Source: Nageia nagi
Lineage: Eukaryota; Pinophyta
Length of the DNA stretch: 64,000 nucleotides
Assembly: GCA_050084985.1 (NCBI GenBank)
Contig: JBITNC010000001.1
Coordinates: 151,962,001-152,026,000 of the forward strand
Direction of reading: 5' to 3'
Each line of letters starts with the position of its first letter. Position 1 is the first letter of the stretch. Shown here piece after piece: positions 1-12,241 of the stretch. The notes under the pieces are model-generated. The model was not told the origin of the DNA. It ran no database searches and saw only the letters and a list, made by a program, of their open reading frames with translations. Position numbers and translations under genes: made by a program.

Positions 1-960
1 ATCTTTTACAGATCTTTTAACCAAAATGGCAAGTTCTTTCTTAATGCATCAAGATTGAAAGTCGAACTCAAAAAAGTACTTTTTTTTAGCAACTTAGATC
101 ACGAAAAGAAGGTTCATCCTTAACTTGGAAACATAAAGAACATTTTCAAAAATCTTTTCGTGAATCAGCACACTCCCAATTCTTTGAATTTCAAAAGTAA
201 AATTATCATCTATCACAATCGCATCCTTTTTATACTTATGAAAGTTTTTAAACTGTTTCTTTTCAAAGCATAGGTGATTAATGCAACCAGAGTCAACAAT
301 CCATTAGACAAAAAAACGAATCATGGATAAGAGTTTCCTTATGCTATAATAAATGCTTAAAAAAAATTTCAAAGGAAAAGACTTATTTATCATCAAACTA
401 AAATTTCACAACCGTTATAAAATTTTCAAATTTTGAAAAAACATTTTAAAGAATGAAGACCATAAACTCATTATTGATCCAATTGCATCTACAAACAAGT
501 TGGATCCTTAGATGAATGATTTTATTCAAGTAGATAGCCACATTTTCATCTTCTTCTTGATGAGATTGAAATAACTTTTGAAGAATGGTAAACCTTTTTA
601 AAAAATTTAAAAAAGATAGATTCGTTTAAACTTATCCCATGCTTCCTTTGTTAAGGTTGAAGAGAAAATCATCAGAAACACATCATCTAAAACTACACAG
701 TAAATCATGAAGGTTGTTAATTCATTCTTTGTGTTGTAAACTTCTAATGCCTTCTCATTTGTAAGAAGTACAAGATTCTCATTCATTATTTACCATCGTT
801 TCCTTAACTATAATTCAACTTTCATCCATGGTTTCCAAATCTCATAGTTGAAACCATTAAGAATATGCTTGGATAAAAAAGATTCTTTCATTTGTTACAT
901 AAGAATATAAAATAATAAGCATATGGTTTTAATAAACAATATTATATGTTAAATTTTAAC
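1..960 (-). pseudogene. Decayed copia gag and protease of element M
   Basis: The stretch at about 120-330 matches the protease segment of B at 22200-22410, including the region that in B encodes the DSGCTNH active-site box. The stretch at 420-900 matches B's UBN2-type gag at 22880-23400. Identity is clear at the DNA level, but many substitutions and small indels leave no open frame. Gag would form the particle and the protease would process it; neither can be made here. Assignment rests on the alignment to B inside this window and is therefore firm as homology. Confidence 0.75.
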
Positions 961-2990
961 TAAGTAAATAATATATGTTACATTTAACACTAAGACATGT
1001 TTGATTTGATTCACAAGTGCAAATATTTTACAATTCAAATAATAATCCATATACCCAAATACATTTCTCATCTCAAGAATCATAAATGTAGAGTGATATT
1101 GTTGAGATTTATTTTCTTGACTAAAATTAGACCTTCACCTAAATGCCCACATAAAATAAGCCCAAATCCTACCAATCCTCAACCAATTCTCCTTAGACAG
1201 CAATATACTCTCATAAGGTGAAGTACTAACTATTTTTTAAAATTTTGACGTTTATTAGATCGATCAAATTATTAATTTTGATTAGATTTCAAATTTTTCT
1301 CTTAGATTATCAAGATAATCCTTGAATGGACGTGTGGATATATGGTATCACTACACACATACTTATCCACCTATTGAAGTTAAATCCAAACCAATAGAGG
1401 ATTTAAAAGTAATTAAGAAGTATAAACTTTTCACCACTTGGATCATCGAATTTAAAAGCTCCAATCTGCCTGTTCTCACCTCATGGCTCTCCAAACAAGT
1501 CATGCTACGAAATGTATATGCGGATGTATTCATTTTAGAAGGTTACTCATTTCAATGTTTGCATTTTTGTTTACATAAACAAATAAATCAAAATGCGAAA
1601 CATGAAATAAAAAAGCATAAGAAAAATATTATCCACTCATAACTTGAAACCTAAGTGTCCAATAGATTTTGTTTACTAACCTCTAAAGGATATCTTTACA
1701 CAAGTTCATATTTTGCATAAGTTTATTTTGCAAAAAAAATGAGAAATACTTAAAGCATAAGCATGTATTAATTTCAAAAATTTGCATAAGTTATCTTTGC
1801 ATGAAAGATAAATACTCAACATGTATCTTTTAACTTAAGGAACTAAATCCTAAGCATGCAACATTAACTTAAAAAATTAAGTACATGCATTTATCAATTT
1901 AAAATTTTTAAATAATAAGCATAAGTACTAATCTTAAATATGCATATTTTAAAGTTAAGTACTAGGCATGTAACATTAACTAAAAAAATTAAGTTCTAAA
2001 TATGTAACATTAACTTAAAGAGGCATTTAAAATTTCTAAGTAATAAATATGCAATAACTTAAACATTTAAGTCTTTAAGCATTTTTTAAAAAATGCACTA
2101 CTAACTTAAAAAGTAATAAGCATGCATTACTAACTTAAGTAATAGACATATCATGTTTGCATAAGGATCTAAAGATTTAAGTAAAGACTTTCAAAAAAAT
2201 TTCTCCCTTTTTATTTAAAATCATAATCCTTTAAAAAAAAAATTTAGCAAAGAATTTCTATTTTTACCTTAAAAAATAATTTTGACTAAGGAAAGTAGAA
2301 ATGCAAATTTGCCACAATGTCTTTAAAAATTAATGCAAAAAATGCTTAGATAATTATAGGCATTACAAACAAAAATGCTTTAAATATTTTCTATTTCATA
2401 ATGTTTTTCTCCTTCTAACCAAGTATTTATCATGTTCTTACTTGCACTTTAAGTAGTTTAAAGAAAAATATTCAAGTTAGAGAAAAATAAATGCTTTTTA
2501 GGTAAAAATAATGATGACCATCCCTTCCTTTTACCAAGAAGGAGAAAAAAGTGATGCTTTGCAGGAGCATTTAATGGAGTTTGTTTTCATACTCCACGAA
2601 TAAACTTGTTTACCAAGCAAAGAAGAAAAAAATAACACCTACAAAAAAAATGTCATAAAGGAAGGAGAGCTTAAGGAGAAGGGCTATAGCGGTGGAGAGC
2701 TAGTGGAGGGGGGTTGCAAGCGATCATGGCAGCAGTGGGCAGTAATGAGAGCCATGACGGGCAGTGGGCGGTGTTGTAGGTGGCATGGGAGGCCACGTTG
2801 GGCAAGCCGTGCGCACCCAACCGTAGTAAGCGGGGGTCACGGGCTACCCAACAATAGGCGCAGCAAGCTGCAGGCCACCCAGCAACAAGCACCGTAGGTT
2901 GCGAGCCACTAATTTTTTTATTGTTTTTATTTTTTTGTAATTCTTCTCGGTTAACACCCCTTCTTTTTGTTTGGTGTGTTAACACTTTTT
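961..2990 (-). other. Untranslated leader of element M, including a GC-rich block
   Basis: Bases 1080-1640 match B's leader at 23500-23960 (shared phrases such as gaagtactaactatttt). 1660-2660 is A/T-rich sequence full of variants of 'taacttaa' and 'aagcatgcat', also present in B at 24100-24350. 2671-2900 is a GC-rich block with a counterpart in B at 24640-24775. Short open frames here (for example 1322-1642 plus and 2671-2985 minus) have no recognisable product and sit in leader sequence, so I do not call genes. Confidence 0.6.
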
Positions 2991-3242
2991 TTATATATAT
3001 ATAAACTTCCCCTTACAAGGATGTAAACCAAAAAAATAATAAAAGCTAATTATTTTTGTTAAAAAAGATATCTTATTTGTAAAAATACAACCTTCTAAAT
3101 TTTCTTAAAGCTAAAATAACTTTAAAAGGTAGAAATATCTATTCCTTTTCATAAAAGAGTATAAAAATAAACAATATATATTAAGTAACTTTTGTATAAA
3201 AAAATGCAACAAAAAATATTAAGATAAACAAAAGATTGCATG

Positions 3243-3244
<2 letters not shown>

Positions 3245-3326
<82 letters not shown>
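3245..3326. repeat. (AT)n microsatellite
   Basis: About 82 bases of uninterrupted alternating T and A, directly abutting the left end of the foldback element at 3325. Likely unstable in length. Confidence 0.97.
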
Positions 3327-3330
<4 letters not shown>

Positions 3331-3589
3331 AATATGTTAGTTCAATTTATTACAACATTTGCTTAGAAAATTAGCAATATATGATGCAACTAGTTTTAGA
3401 CTAACATATTTTGTATAATGTGTTAGTTGATTCTTTTTTTACTCCAAAAAAAATAGCAATATATATATTGCTAAAAAAAAGGATCAACTAACACATTATA
3501 CAAAATATGTTAGTCTAAAACTAGTTGCATCATATATTGCTAATTTTCTAACCAAATGTTGTAATAAATTGAACTAACATATTTCACTA
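3325..3589. mobile_element. Foldback element (long inverted-repeat MITE)
   Basis: The left terminus tagtgaaatatgttagttc is mirrored by gaactaacatatttcacta at the right end. The two arms of about 125 bases are near-perfect reverse complements over their full length, including gatgcaactagttttagac on the left and gtctaaaactagttgcatc on the right. The centre is an A-rich spacer with the small palindrome tagcaatatatatattgcta at 3454-3473. No coding capacity. It sits in the leader of copia element M next to an (AT)n tract; a TA target is possible but cannot be read because of the adjoining TA run. Superfamily is not determined. Confidence 0.85.
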
Positions 3590-3744
3590 AATATGTTAAT
3601 AATAAGTAGTGATTCATAAAAAAATTGGAAGAGAGTAAGTAAAAGGTTATACCTTCAAAGGTTTTACCTTACAAGGATGAAGAAAGATGAAACCTCCAAA
3701 AAGATGAGTCACCAACCAAGGATGTGAAGAAGAGCCTCCAAGTA

Positions 3745-3756
3745 GCTCTGATACCA
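3745..3756 (-). promoter_or_regulatory. Primer binding site of element M (initiator tRNA-Met)
   Basis: On the minus strand this reads TGGTATCAGAGC, the usual plant copia primer binding site complementary to the 3' end of initiator methionine tRNA. It is three bases inside the 5' LTR, as expected, which fixes element orientation. Confidence 0.85.
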
Positions 3757-3759
3757 ATT

Positions 3760-4247
3760 TGAAAGAACTAACACTAACAAGATAATTCCTAAACAACCAA
3801 GATCACGTGAAAGCTCACAATTGCATCTAACAAACAAAACAATATCACAATACAAGATGTAAATGGTTCCTCCAACTAAGAGTACATCCACTAACTAAAT
3901 CTTTACTTCAATCACAAATACAACTCTCTTACAATGCTCCTAATCTTTTCTCCTAACCACTATCCTATAGCATAACTTTACTCCACAATTGGTGTGTAAT
4001 CACAAAGAGGAAGCCTTTTATTTATAGGCTAAATCTTTTTTTGAATCATCCTTTTATCCAATGTACAAAAGCATGACATCCACATCCTTTTACCTAAGGG
4101 GCATGCTCATGACATGAAGTGAAAGATAAGTTATATTATCATATTCACTTGAATACTTAAGGTATCAAATGATATCCTTAAATATTAATGAACTTACATA
4201 AAAGATTTAATACACACCTTTACAATAATGCATTATACATTCCAACA
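3760..4247 (-). repeat. 5' LTR of copia element M
   Basis: Begins TG and ends CA on either strand (tgaaagaac ... ccaaca). It matches the LTR of element A at 16573-17072 and the solo LTR at 17474-17973 throughout (shared segments: gagtacatccactaac, aggggcatgctcatga, ataatgcattatacatt). Three copies of this LTR family are therefore present in the window. A TATA-like 'tttataggc' and the R region would lie near 4020 on the minus strand. Confidence 0.88.
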
Positions 4248-7200
4248 TGTTCAACATGAGACCATTCAATGGGACCAAGGTTAGGATCCTATATCTCTAA
4301 ACCATAAATTATAGTTTATTTGACCATGGCATTAAAGTTCTTTATCTTTATTGGAATATCCTAGAAATATGCTATAAAATGACTTTAAGCAAGGAAAGGG
4401 TTGCATAACTCTTATAAATGCATGCTTGGATGATGAGCTTCATCCCAAAAGTGGGTCCAATGAAGAGAACCCCTAAGTATACATAAAAGGTGGTGATCTC
4501 TACCTCTTTCCCTAGTAGATGGAAATGGGGATAGGACGTAACCTCCTTGGTGGTATTGAATACCATAACCTTGGTCTTAGAGAGATTTATTATCAACTAT
4601 CTCAAAGTATAAAAAGTAGCTAATGCATTTAGTTAATGTTGAAGTCTCTAAGGGGGCAAGGCTAGAAAGATAACATCATCGATGAAGAAAAGGATGGAAA
4701 TCAACATATGGTGAAGTAAGTAATCATCCCTTACATGTGTGTATTCACAAATAAATCACTCAAGCTCATCTACAAAGATTCCAAAGTGTGTCGAAGAAAG
4801 AGGGAAACCTTGTTCCACTCCCATGGTATGGAGAATGTAATCTGAAAGGTCATGTGGAAAGTGAAATCATCTTATCAATGTTTCAAAGATGCCAATCGAT
4901 TGACGTCTCTTAGATGCCAAGGCATTGTGTCAAAAGATTTCTTGAAAACATCAAAGCAATAATTGACTCTCAAGGATTTGATACATGCCTCTTAAATAAT
5001 GGCCCTAAGGATTAAAATATGATCAATGGTCTAGTGGTCATGCCAAAAATGAACTTGATCTATAGCCATCCTCCCTTAACCTATGAGAAAGAAGCACATC
5101 TAATGCTATAACATAAAGCTTAACAAAGACATGCCCAACCATGATGGTCCTCTAGTTGTTGGGTTCATAAGGTCCCTTATATTGTGGATGGGATGGATAA
5201 TATGTTGACTCCATGAGTAAGGAAAACATGAACAAACAATGAGTTTGAAGAGATCAACACGAGGCCCAAAAAGTGAGTCAACACCATGATTCAAAAATTT
5301 TGCTTCTAACCCATCTAAGTTTACTGCTGCCTATGCAAAGTTTTCTAGTAGCTTGCTTGATAAGTTCAATAGAGAAAAGATGGTAGGTAGGTGGAGGGAA
5401 GGAACCCTAATAAGAGGTCATTTGGGAAGTGTAGGAGGCATAACTTTTCCAAATGGAAAGATTGATAACATGGTTGGCCTGGTCTTTGGGGAGAATAAGG
5501 TGCTAAAAGAATTTAGGAGAATGGTGGGAATGAATGAGATCTAATCTACTCTAAAGATAGAAAGAGGCATTTCAATTCAAGCCAAGTTAACCTCAAACAA
5601 GCCAAATATATTTCCTCATTGATCATCTTGTTAATGTCTTTAATAAACATGCCAAAGGTCTTGTTTGGGAGTTGGGAGGGAAGAAATCTATTAATGTCAA
5701 GGCCTATGGATCTTAAGAGAGTAGTAGCCTTTGAGTACCAACACCAATGAATACCTCTATTTGCAAATTACGTTGAGAATTTGAAGACTATGAGAGGGTA
5801 TTCTTTGGGCTAGGATCTATTGCTAACATATAATACATTATATTAAATAAACCGACAATATGGAATATTGCAAATATTAACAAAGGATATGCATCAAATT
5901 TAACTAAAATGATGGTATGAGGGATAAATCTTTTAGCACAAATGGATCTTTAGAGCATAGTGGCCAAAACCCTTTCAATATGGGTCCAACCAAGAATGTC
6001 TCAAACCAAGCCCCCAAACCTCGCATCCATAAAGTAGACATGAAGAACCAAGTGCATGAAAGAGCTTGATCTTTGCCTTAATATCTCAAAACTAGAGTTG
6101 GAAACAATTTCTTTCCAAATAGATAGATGCAACATAACCCTTTTTAAATTTTTTCTAAGAAGTTAGGATCAAGCTAAAAAAATGATATCAAAGGTGATCG
6201 AGATATGTGTAGATTGATGTAATCAAAGGTGATAATAATATCATTCTCTAGTTTCATGTAAATATGAAGATAATGTAAGAGCTTTGATGAGAGTGATTTT
6301 TCTAGTTCAATCCATGCTATTCTAACTAGGTCAAGTATATTTCTTTTCAAATTCGTTTGTTGATATTTCTAGTAGAAGGATTAGAGATCCTAACTAGGAG
6401 CTAAAAGAAAGGTAGTTGTTCAATATCTAAGCCTATCGATCTCAAGAGAGAGGTGGCTTTTGAGTACCAACACTAATGGATACCTTTACTTGCAAGTTGC
6501 ATTAAGGATTTGAACGCTTAGTAAGAGTATCTCTTCGATTCAAGGATTGTTGAAATCATGTGATGTATCCTATTCAAAAGTATGACAACATGGAATACTA
6601 CGAGAGTCAACAAGGTGTATGCATCGAATTTAGCCAATATGATGGAATGAAGGGCAATTCTTTTGGCTTGAATGGATCTAAAGAGTATATTGACCAAAAT
6701 CCTCTCGAAGCGGACCCAACCAAAGTGCCTCAAACGTCATCCCCAAACTTCACATCCGTTAAGGAATGTTGAAGAGACAAGAGAATGGAAGAGTTTAATT
6801 TTTGCCATGACATCTTGAAACTAAAGTTGAAAACATCATCTGTTGAATGGAACAGTTGTAGTGTAACCTTTATTCATTTTATTATGTGAGTCTAGGATCA
6901 AGCTGAAAGTAGGACCTATGAAGAGCACACCTAGATAGGTGTAGGAAGTGACTATCTCAATATCATCCATCCCATTTACAAAGTTGAAAATTGGTGGTCC
7001 TCTCAACCCCACCAACTACAGAACAACTATGGTTGACCACACCTTAAATCAACCATATTTGATGAGTTCATATATAACTTTCAAGGTCGACAACTTTACC
7101 AATTTGGAGCTTGTTGATAGCTTGCAAAACCATTTTGTTAATGAACCCATTTTTCTTTGATCAACAACAATATATTTTTAAATCAATAAATGTCTAAGGT

Positions 7201-7640
7201 TCTCCAAAGGGAAGCTTAGGTTATAGAATTGCCTTTGTCTATTTTTTGTTGAATGACAATGCTCATTCATTTAGCTAAAGGTATGAGATGTAACATCTTC
7301 AAGATAAAATAAGACCAAATAAATATATTAATGTCCACACGTAACCAACAAGGATAAAGGGACTAGGAAATACAACTAAAAAAATAGGAAGGAATTGGGG
7401 AAAAAATCCCTAGAGAAGAGAGTTGACTATGATAAATAAACAAATAGACGCATCACCAAACCCAAACTCAAGGTATACCACATAAAAGTCTTAACTTCAA
7501 GAGGGATCTTGATGTCCCTTGCTAGTAAGGAAAAAAATGAGATAGATGACTTCTTCCAAGTAAGGAAGAATCATGATTTTCATCTTGTTAAAATGAGTTT
7601 TACATCTAATATCCCAAACTCTCTAAATTACTTTTAATTG
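4248..7640 (-). pseudogene. Rearranged LINE reverse transcriptase relic
   Basis: Minus-strand translation of 4372-5290 gives fragments of a non-LTR reverse transcriptase: NLSKTKVMVFNTTKEV followed by YLGVLFIGPTF, preceded upstream by a catalytic box reading FFIDD near 4670-4690 (normally FADD) and by a GVEQGFPLS-like motif near 4820. A second copy of YLGVLFIGPTF lies at about 6905-6990, so the 3' part of the element is represented twice. Stops and frameshifts are frequent. 5690-6140 and 6425-6860 are diverged direct repeats of the same segment. 7490-7640 also looks LINE-derived on the minus strand. Domain order suggests at least two partial insertions or a local duplication. Not functional. 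Confidence 0.65.
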
Positions 7641-7771
7641 ATCTTCAATGAACTTTTTAAATAACTCAAATATCATGATGAATCAAACAATATTGCTAAA
7701 AAATCAAATATCAAAAAGTTCCACACTAGGCAATATTACAGTAAAATATAATATACGAAACAAAAACCAAA

Positions 7772-7828
<57 letters not shown>
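7772..7828. repeat. (AT)n microsatellite
   Basis: About 57 bases of alternating T and A with no interruptions that I can see. Confidence 0.95.
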
Positions 7829-7830
<2 letters not shown>

Positions 7831-10800
7831 ATAGATGGTTAAACCTAATGGTAAACGCAATCGTGACACAAGATTTTGTTTAGTATTGGCAAGTTTGTCA
7901 AAATATTTCCATATACAAGAACAATGTAGATTAAAACAACCATTTCAACATTGTCAATAAGAATCAAATATTGAAAACCTTGTTTAGATGCAATTTGTTT
8001 CTCAACCTCCTCTAAGTGGTGGCATAAGCCATTGCTAAGCCACTGCTTAAAACAATTTTTTAACCATCAATATGAATACCATCATCTATATAGATTGATT
8101 GTAATCAATACCATACCTTATAAACATTTGAAAACTAAAATCAAATGCCATGCATTATAATTTCATTCAGGATTTGAAAAATCAACAAATTTCCCAAAAC
8201 ATATTGTGCCATACATTTGTAATAGGCTGCCTAATCCATATCTTCATCTCTCTCTATATAGTACTGTTGTTATAATAAAATATTAAAGTTAGTAAACTGC
8301 TAATAGATGATGAGGTCCAAATATCTTTGTTCTAACCAAAAGAGCAAGTAGTTCATAACGCAAAAAACCAAATTTTAATGTTTGTGAGCGAGGAATTGAA
8401 CAGCAAGGTGATTGTTACATATAGTAAGAGAAAAAATAATTTAGTATAGGCATTAACTTGTTCTTACAATCTACAAGCAATCACCATTATGTCACAGCAT
8501 ATGCGAGATAGAGAGAAATAAAACATTGTTCCACAATACAATCAATACAAATGCATTTATTACATCCAGCCATACACCCCATACTTCAATCAATGTAATT
8601 CAACAAAAGACATGGAATAGCTGACTTTGCCATAATTAGAAACTCAAGTTCACTTGTCATCCATCATGGCGTCACAGATGCTTTCTTTATCTCAATCATC
8701 AAAGATAGATTAGATATTTCCTTACCTAATTCAAATAACTTGAAATTCTTTATGTTAAACACCATAGATAGGTAGATTAGATCTTTGCTTATCTACTTGA
8801 AATAAGTCTCCATAATTAACTTCGTACATTAACATTGTTTGCATGAAAAAAATTAGTGACGAGGTTATCTATTATCATGCACCTTGTCTGTGCATGTTGT
8901 GCATAAAGGTGATTGGTAAGCATATTGCTTAAATAAATGTGATACAATTTGAAAGCATGCCTACCAATCCCCTTGATAAATTGCATGTTCCAAGCATACC
9001 AAACTATGAAGCATAGTGATCTTTGGATGTGCTAAGGCTCTTCAAAAAGCATTTATCGTTTTTTGTTTTCTTCAGCTGATATTATCCTTATAATTGATTC
9101 ACAACTTTGTTCTCAATTGATTTAATCATCAATGTCACCAGTTCCCTGTCTAGAAGCCCAAATCTTAGTAAAAGGTATGAAGAACTTACTAAGTGTCTTA
9201 TTCAGAGTAGCATAAATTGTTCAAAGGTGAAGATCACCTGACTATACAAAAAGAAGAACATGGGAGACGCTTGAGATAGGTAAACTCCTAAACACTCTGC
9301 TAACCTTAAGGAAAATGACGGTTTGATTCTTATCAACTCATAGAGGCCTTTACAAAACCATAATAACAGCAAACCAATAAAGTAAAGCGACCAAGAATTA
9401 CATAATTATGGAGAATCTTTGAAATTCTGAAAAGCAAGAATTTTTCAAAAGATGCCTTAAGATGAATCCCCAAGGAGGACTTGAGACATCAAGATTGTTG
9501 AATCTTCACAGGTCAGTTCCAGGAACAAACCTGCATAATCATGAACAGAGTGGAAATTTGAAACAATTATTGAGAAATTGTCTTTGGTTATTGACTGTTG
9601 TATTGAGGAACATAAGGTGGTAAAGTATCAACAGAAATTGGCTTTGATTAAGTCATTGTCATTGCTTTAGTGTGTGCAAACTGTTTTAAACAACATAACG
9701 TCTATACCCAGGTAAAAAGTTAAATTGCTTCTTAGAGATAGGCAAAGGCAACAGATTTCCAAACACCAATACTTCAAGTTCAGAATTTACATGATTGGGT
9801 GTAACACCTATTCTACATTGTATGAAAGGAGTTTAAAATAACAGAAATGAGATAAAATATTGCAGGCTAAGTTGGAGAGTTCAATAAACATGTAACATAT
9901 TTTATGTCAACATCTAACAGAGAATTCTACACATGTCCTTGAAAACTAGTGGACAGCCAGACAAGTTTTCAGGTACTTGTGAGGCACAATCTGTAGTATA
10001 CCAATTCATGGTGATGGACATATCCAGCTTGTAGGTATGCAGATGCAATTAAACAGGTTGACAGAACACAAAGATGCTTAATAAACCAGTTTTGTTATTT
10101 TTTGTATAGATGAGCAGTGGCCTAGGATAAAGAAGTGAATTCTTGTACCAGATTCTTTCACTGACCAGAAGATGTAACGTCATAGTAGGGTGTGATCTAA
10201 ACTGGTTGCAGAGATTGCTGGATGGTATTGAGGAATTTCAAACATGCGCCAGCAAATTCAATATGTGTATAAAATCCAGTTATTTACTGCAGAAAAATTC
10301 AACAATATTTTGCCAAAATATGTAGTTGTAGAAGATAGTTTGCAATTAACCACCTTCTGTCTCGAGGAAAATGAATTTTGTAAAAAAGATATAGTAGAGT
10401 ATCATAGAAGATAGTTCAAAATTTGCCAGCTTTTGTCCAAGGAGAATCATTGGTAGTGCAGACCTGGAGCCAACCGACCAAAGTGGAATCATGGTGAAAA
10501 AGTAACTAGCTTGGTAACAAAAAGTTTGTAACCCATAAGTGTTGGTGTTCTCTCCATTTAGGCCACATTCTATACTGTCTCTATTTTGGTGTTTGTGTTT
10601 TAGCTGTTTCTTGTTAACAACCAAAATTGAAATCTGATTCAACATTGAAATCCAGTTTCTCCTCAGATTCAAATTTCTCTATAGTAAAAGCAAAAAAGTT
10701 GGTAAGAAGATGCTTAGTCTGTAAATTCAATCATTGAAGTCGCTGAACAAAGCTGATTTTTATGATAAGATCTGTCCCTTAAATTTATGATTTACATATT

Positions 10801-11316
10801 CACATGACAACCCAAATGCTCACTGAGGAAATCATTGTAAAACAAAAAGAAAAGAAATTAAAAGCTATAGCCAATGTCCTCAAGGACAAATCCGTTCTCC
10901 CAATTCTAAATCAAATAAATTCCATTTTGTTGCCTCAATCAAGAACTTCAACTTTTTTGCAATTCCTTTTCGCTGAAGTTGTTTATCTCTTAGTAGTGGG
11001 AGAACACTCCCATAAACTGTTCAATTTCATTTTATAATTGCTGCATTATTTTTACTTATTTTAGCTCAATTTCAAATTCATTTTAGTTTTTGTGCCAAAT
11101 TGGCATTGCCAACCTAACTCAAATCGAACCAAACAGATTAGGTTACAGGCACAGCTAAGATCATGCTGAAAAAACCCTAATTTACTAAAGTACACCTCGA
11201 TTCTAAAGATGTTTTAAGCTCCAAGTGCAGAATTTAATAATACAAAGAATAACCTTGCTTTCAGAAACCCTTAGTATACTCCTTAGGGAAATGAATAAAA
11301 TAGACGGTAGCCTTAC
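7829..11316. other. Intergenic region downstream of SECE1; no gene recognised
   Basis: Neither strand holds a long or recognisable reading frame here. Base composition is slightly less extreme than in the retrotransposon blocks, and I see no repeats shared with the rest of the window. The last few hundred bases, on the minus strand after the SECE1 stop, should contain its 3' untranslated region and poly(A) site. Short frames such as 10346-10672 minus look fortuitous. Confidence 0.5.
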
Positions 11317-11970
11317 TTACTGCTTTGAAACCCCGGCCAAAATATCTTGCACGCCGATTCCATCAAAGATTTTTTCGGAAAGCTCAACCAAAATCGCATT
11401 CACCGTCAACAAAACGGCCGAAGATCCTACAATTACGGCCAGCACGAGGCCAGTAGTTCCTAGAACCTTCTGAAAAGGCGGCCACTCAATTCGCCCGGTT
11501 TCCTCTAAAAACGACGCCCAGAAACTTCTTTCCGTTCCGGATTTCTCCATCCGTATCTCCTTCAAAGCTTGTCCGATATTTTCAACCGAATCATTTTTCT
11601 CCTCCTCCTCCTCTACGGTGGCCGTCGGAGAGGAAATCGTTTTTTCTTCGTCGGGAGATTCAACCTCGCCAGAATTCCCGGAGGCACTAGTCACAATTAA
11701 CGCATGTTTCCCATGGATATGTTTAGAAACCCTAGGGTTTCGAAGCGGAAACCTCGTTACCGTTAGTTTTGTGTGTATACACCTAAAAACCCTAGCGTTT
11801 CGAGTTAGGGCTTGATTTCTCACGGATCTAGGCGACTCTGGTGTCGTTTTGGAGGACGAAACGGCGGGAATGTGATAAATGCCTGCACACAGGCTTGAGC
11901 GAGGAATAGATGAGGCGATTTGCATTCGAGAGAACGGAAACCCTTGGGCGAAGCAGGCATGGAGCTCCAT
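11317..11970 (-). CDS. SECE1: Preprotein translocase subunit SecE1, plastid precursor
   Basis: A 217-residue protein from an ATG at 11970 with no in-frame stop. Residues 1 to about 95 are rich in Ser, Arg and Thr and poor in acidic residues, as in a chloroplast transit peptide. About 98-127 is an acidic linker with a run of Glu. Residues from about 148 form the SecE domain: FWASFLEETGRIEWPPF, then KVLGTTGLVLAVIVGSSAVL as the single membrane segment, then a short tail GVQDIL. The E-x6-WP box and the membrane helix are the conserved core of bacterial and plastid SecE. The Arabidopsis protein ends shortly after GVQDF, so this C-terminus is a few residues longer. SecE clamps SecY1 in the thylakoid Sec channel, which with SecA1 moves unfolded lumen proteins. 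Intact, single exon as far as visible, and probably a real host gene. Confidence 0.93.
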   Translation of the reverse strand: MELHACFAQGFPFSRMQIASSIPRSSLCAGIYHIPAVSSSKTTPESPRSVRNQALTRNARVFRCIHTKLTVTRFPLRNPRVSKHIHGKHALIVTSASGNSGEVESPDEEKTISSPTATVEEEEEKNDSVENIGQALKEIRMEKSGTERSFWASFLEETGRIEWPPFQKVLGTTGLVLAVIVGSSAVLLTVNAILVELSEKIFDGIGVQDILAGVSKQ

Positions 11971-12030
11971 TGTACAGTCTCTAGTATGTGGTTTATCTGC
12001 TACGGCTTTCGCGAAGAGCCGGATTAGACG

Positions 12031-12081
12031 TTACATGACGGCACGAGGGTTTCCGTCAAATGACGTGAAACCTTCTGCCAT
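12031..12081 (-). other. Possible upstream ORF (16 codons) in the SECE1 leader
   Basis: Between the predicted TATA box and the SECE1 start, an ATG at 12081 opens a 16-codon frame beginning MAEGF and ending at a TAA at 12031, about 60 bases before the main ATG. A longer overlapping upstream frame begins MGPSPYN further out. They matter only if transcription starts upstream of them, which the TATA position suggests but does not prove. Confidence 0.35.
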
Positions 12082-12230
12082 CTAGGATGGCCCACCTTGG
12101 TCTCTTCGCAATTGTAGGGAGAGGGGCCCATACTGGCGCACCCTATCTTTCCGCCTCCACGTAGACCGCCAGTAGACTTTCCCGCCACGAAAATGAAACT
12201 GATGTGTCATCCGTCCGACGTGGATGTTGA

Positions 12231-12240
12231 CTATTTATAA
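12231..12240 (-). promoter_or_regulatory. TATA box of SECE1
   Basis: On the minus strand this reads TTATAAATAG, a strong plant TATA match about 265 bases upstream of the SECE1 ATG. The intervening sequence is markedly more GC-rich than the surroundings, as expected for a gene leader. Transcription would start near 12205. Confidence 0.55.
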
Positions 12241-12241
12241 G

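Larger units (their letters stand above)
1..4247 (-). mobile_element. Ty1-copia LTR retrotransposon M, 5' part, truncated by the window edge
   Basis: A minus-strand copia element whose 5' LTR (3760-4247) and primer binding site (3745-3756) lie at the right, and whose leader and gag/protease relic run left to base 1. The whole of 1-1640 aligns by eye with 22200-23960 of element B, so both belong to related families. The 3' LTR and most of pol are outside the window. The leader has been enlarged by a foldback element and an (AT)n tract. It is non-coding today: no long open frame survives in gag. Confidence 0.8.

Noticed and set aside
2671-2985. Overlapping open frames on both strands in a GC-rich block
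   Set aside because: The block is the GC-rich leader of a copia element (counterpart in B at 24640-24775); GC-rich DNA lacks stops by chance, and neither product is recognisable.
11618-12085. Plus-strand frames 11618-11815 and 11879-12085
   Set aside because: Antisense to SECE1 and its leader; no recognisable product.
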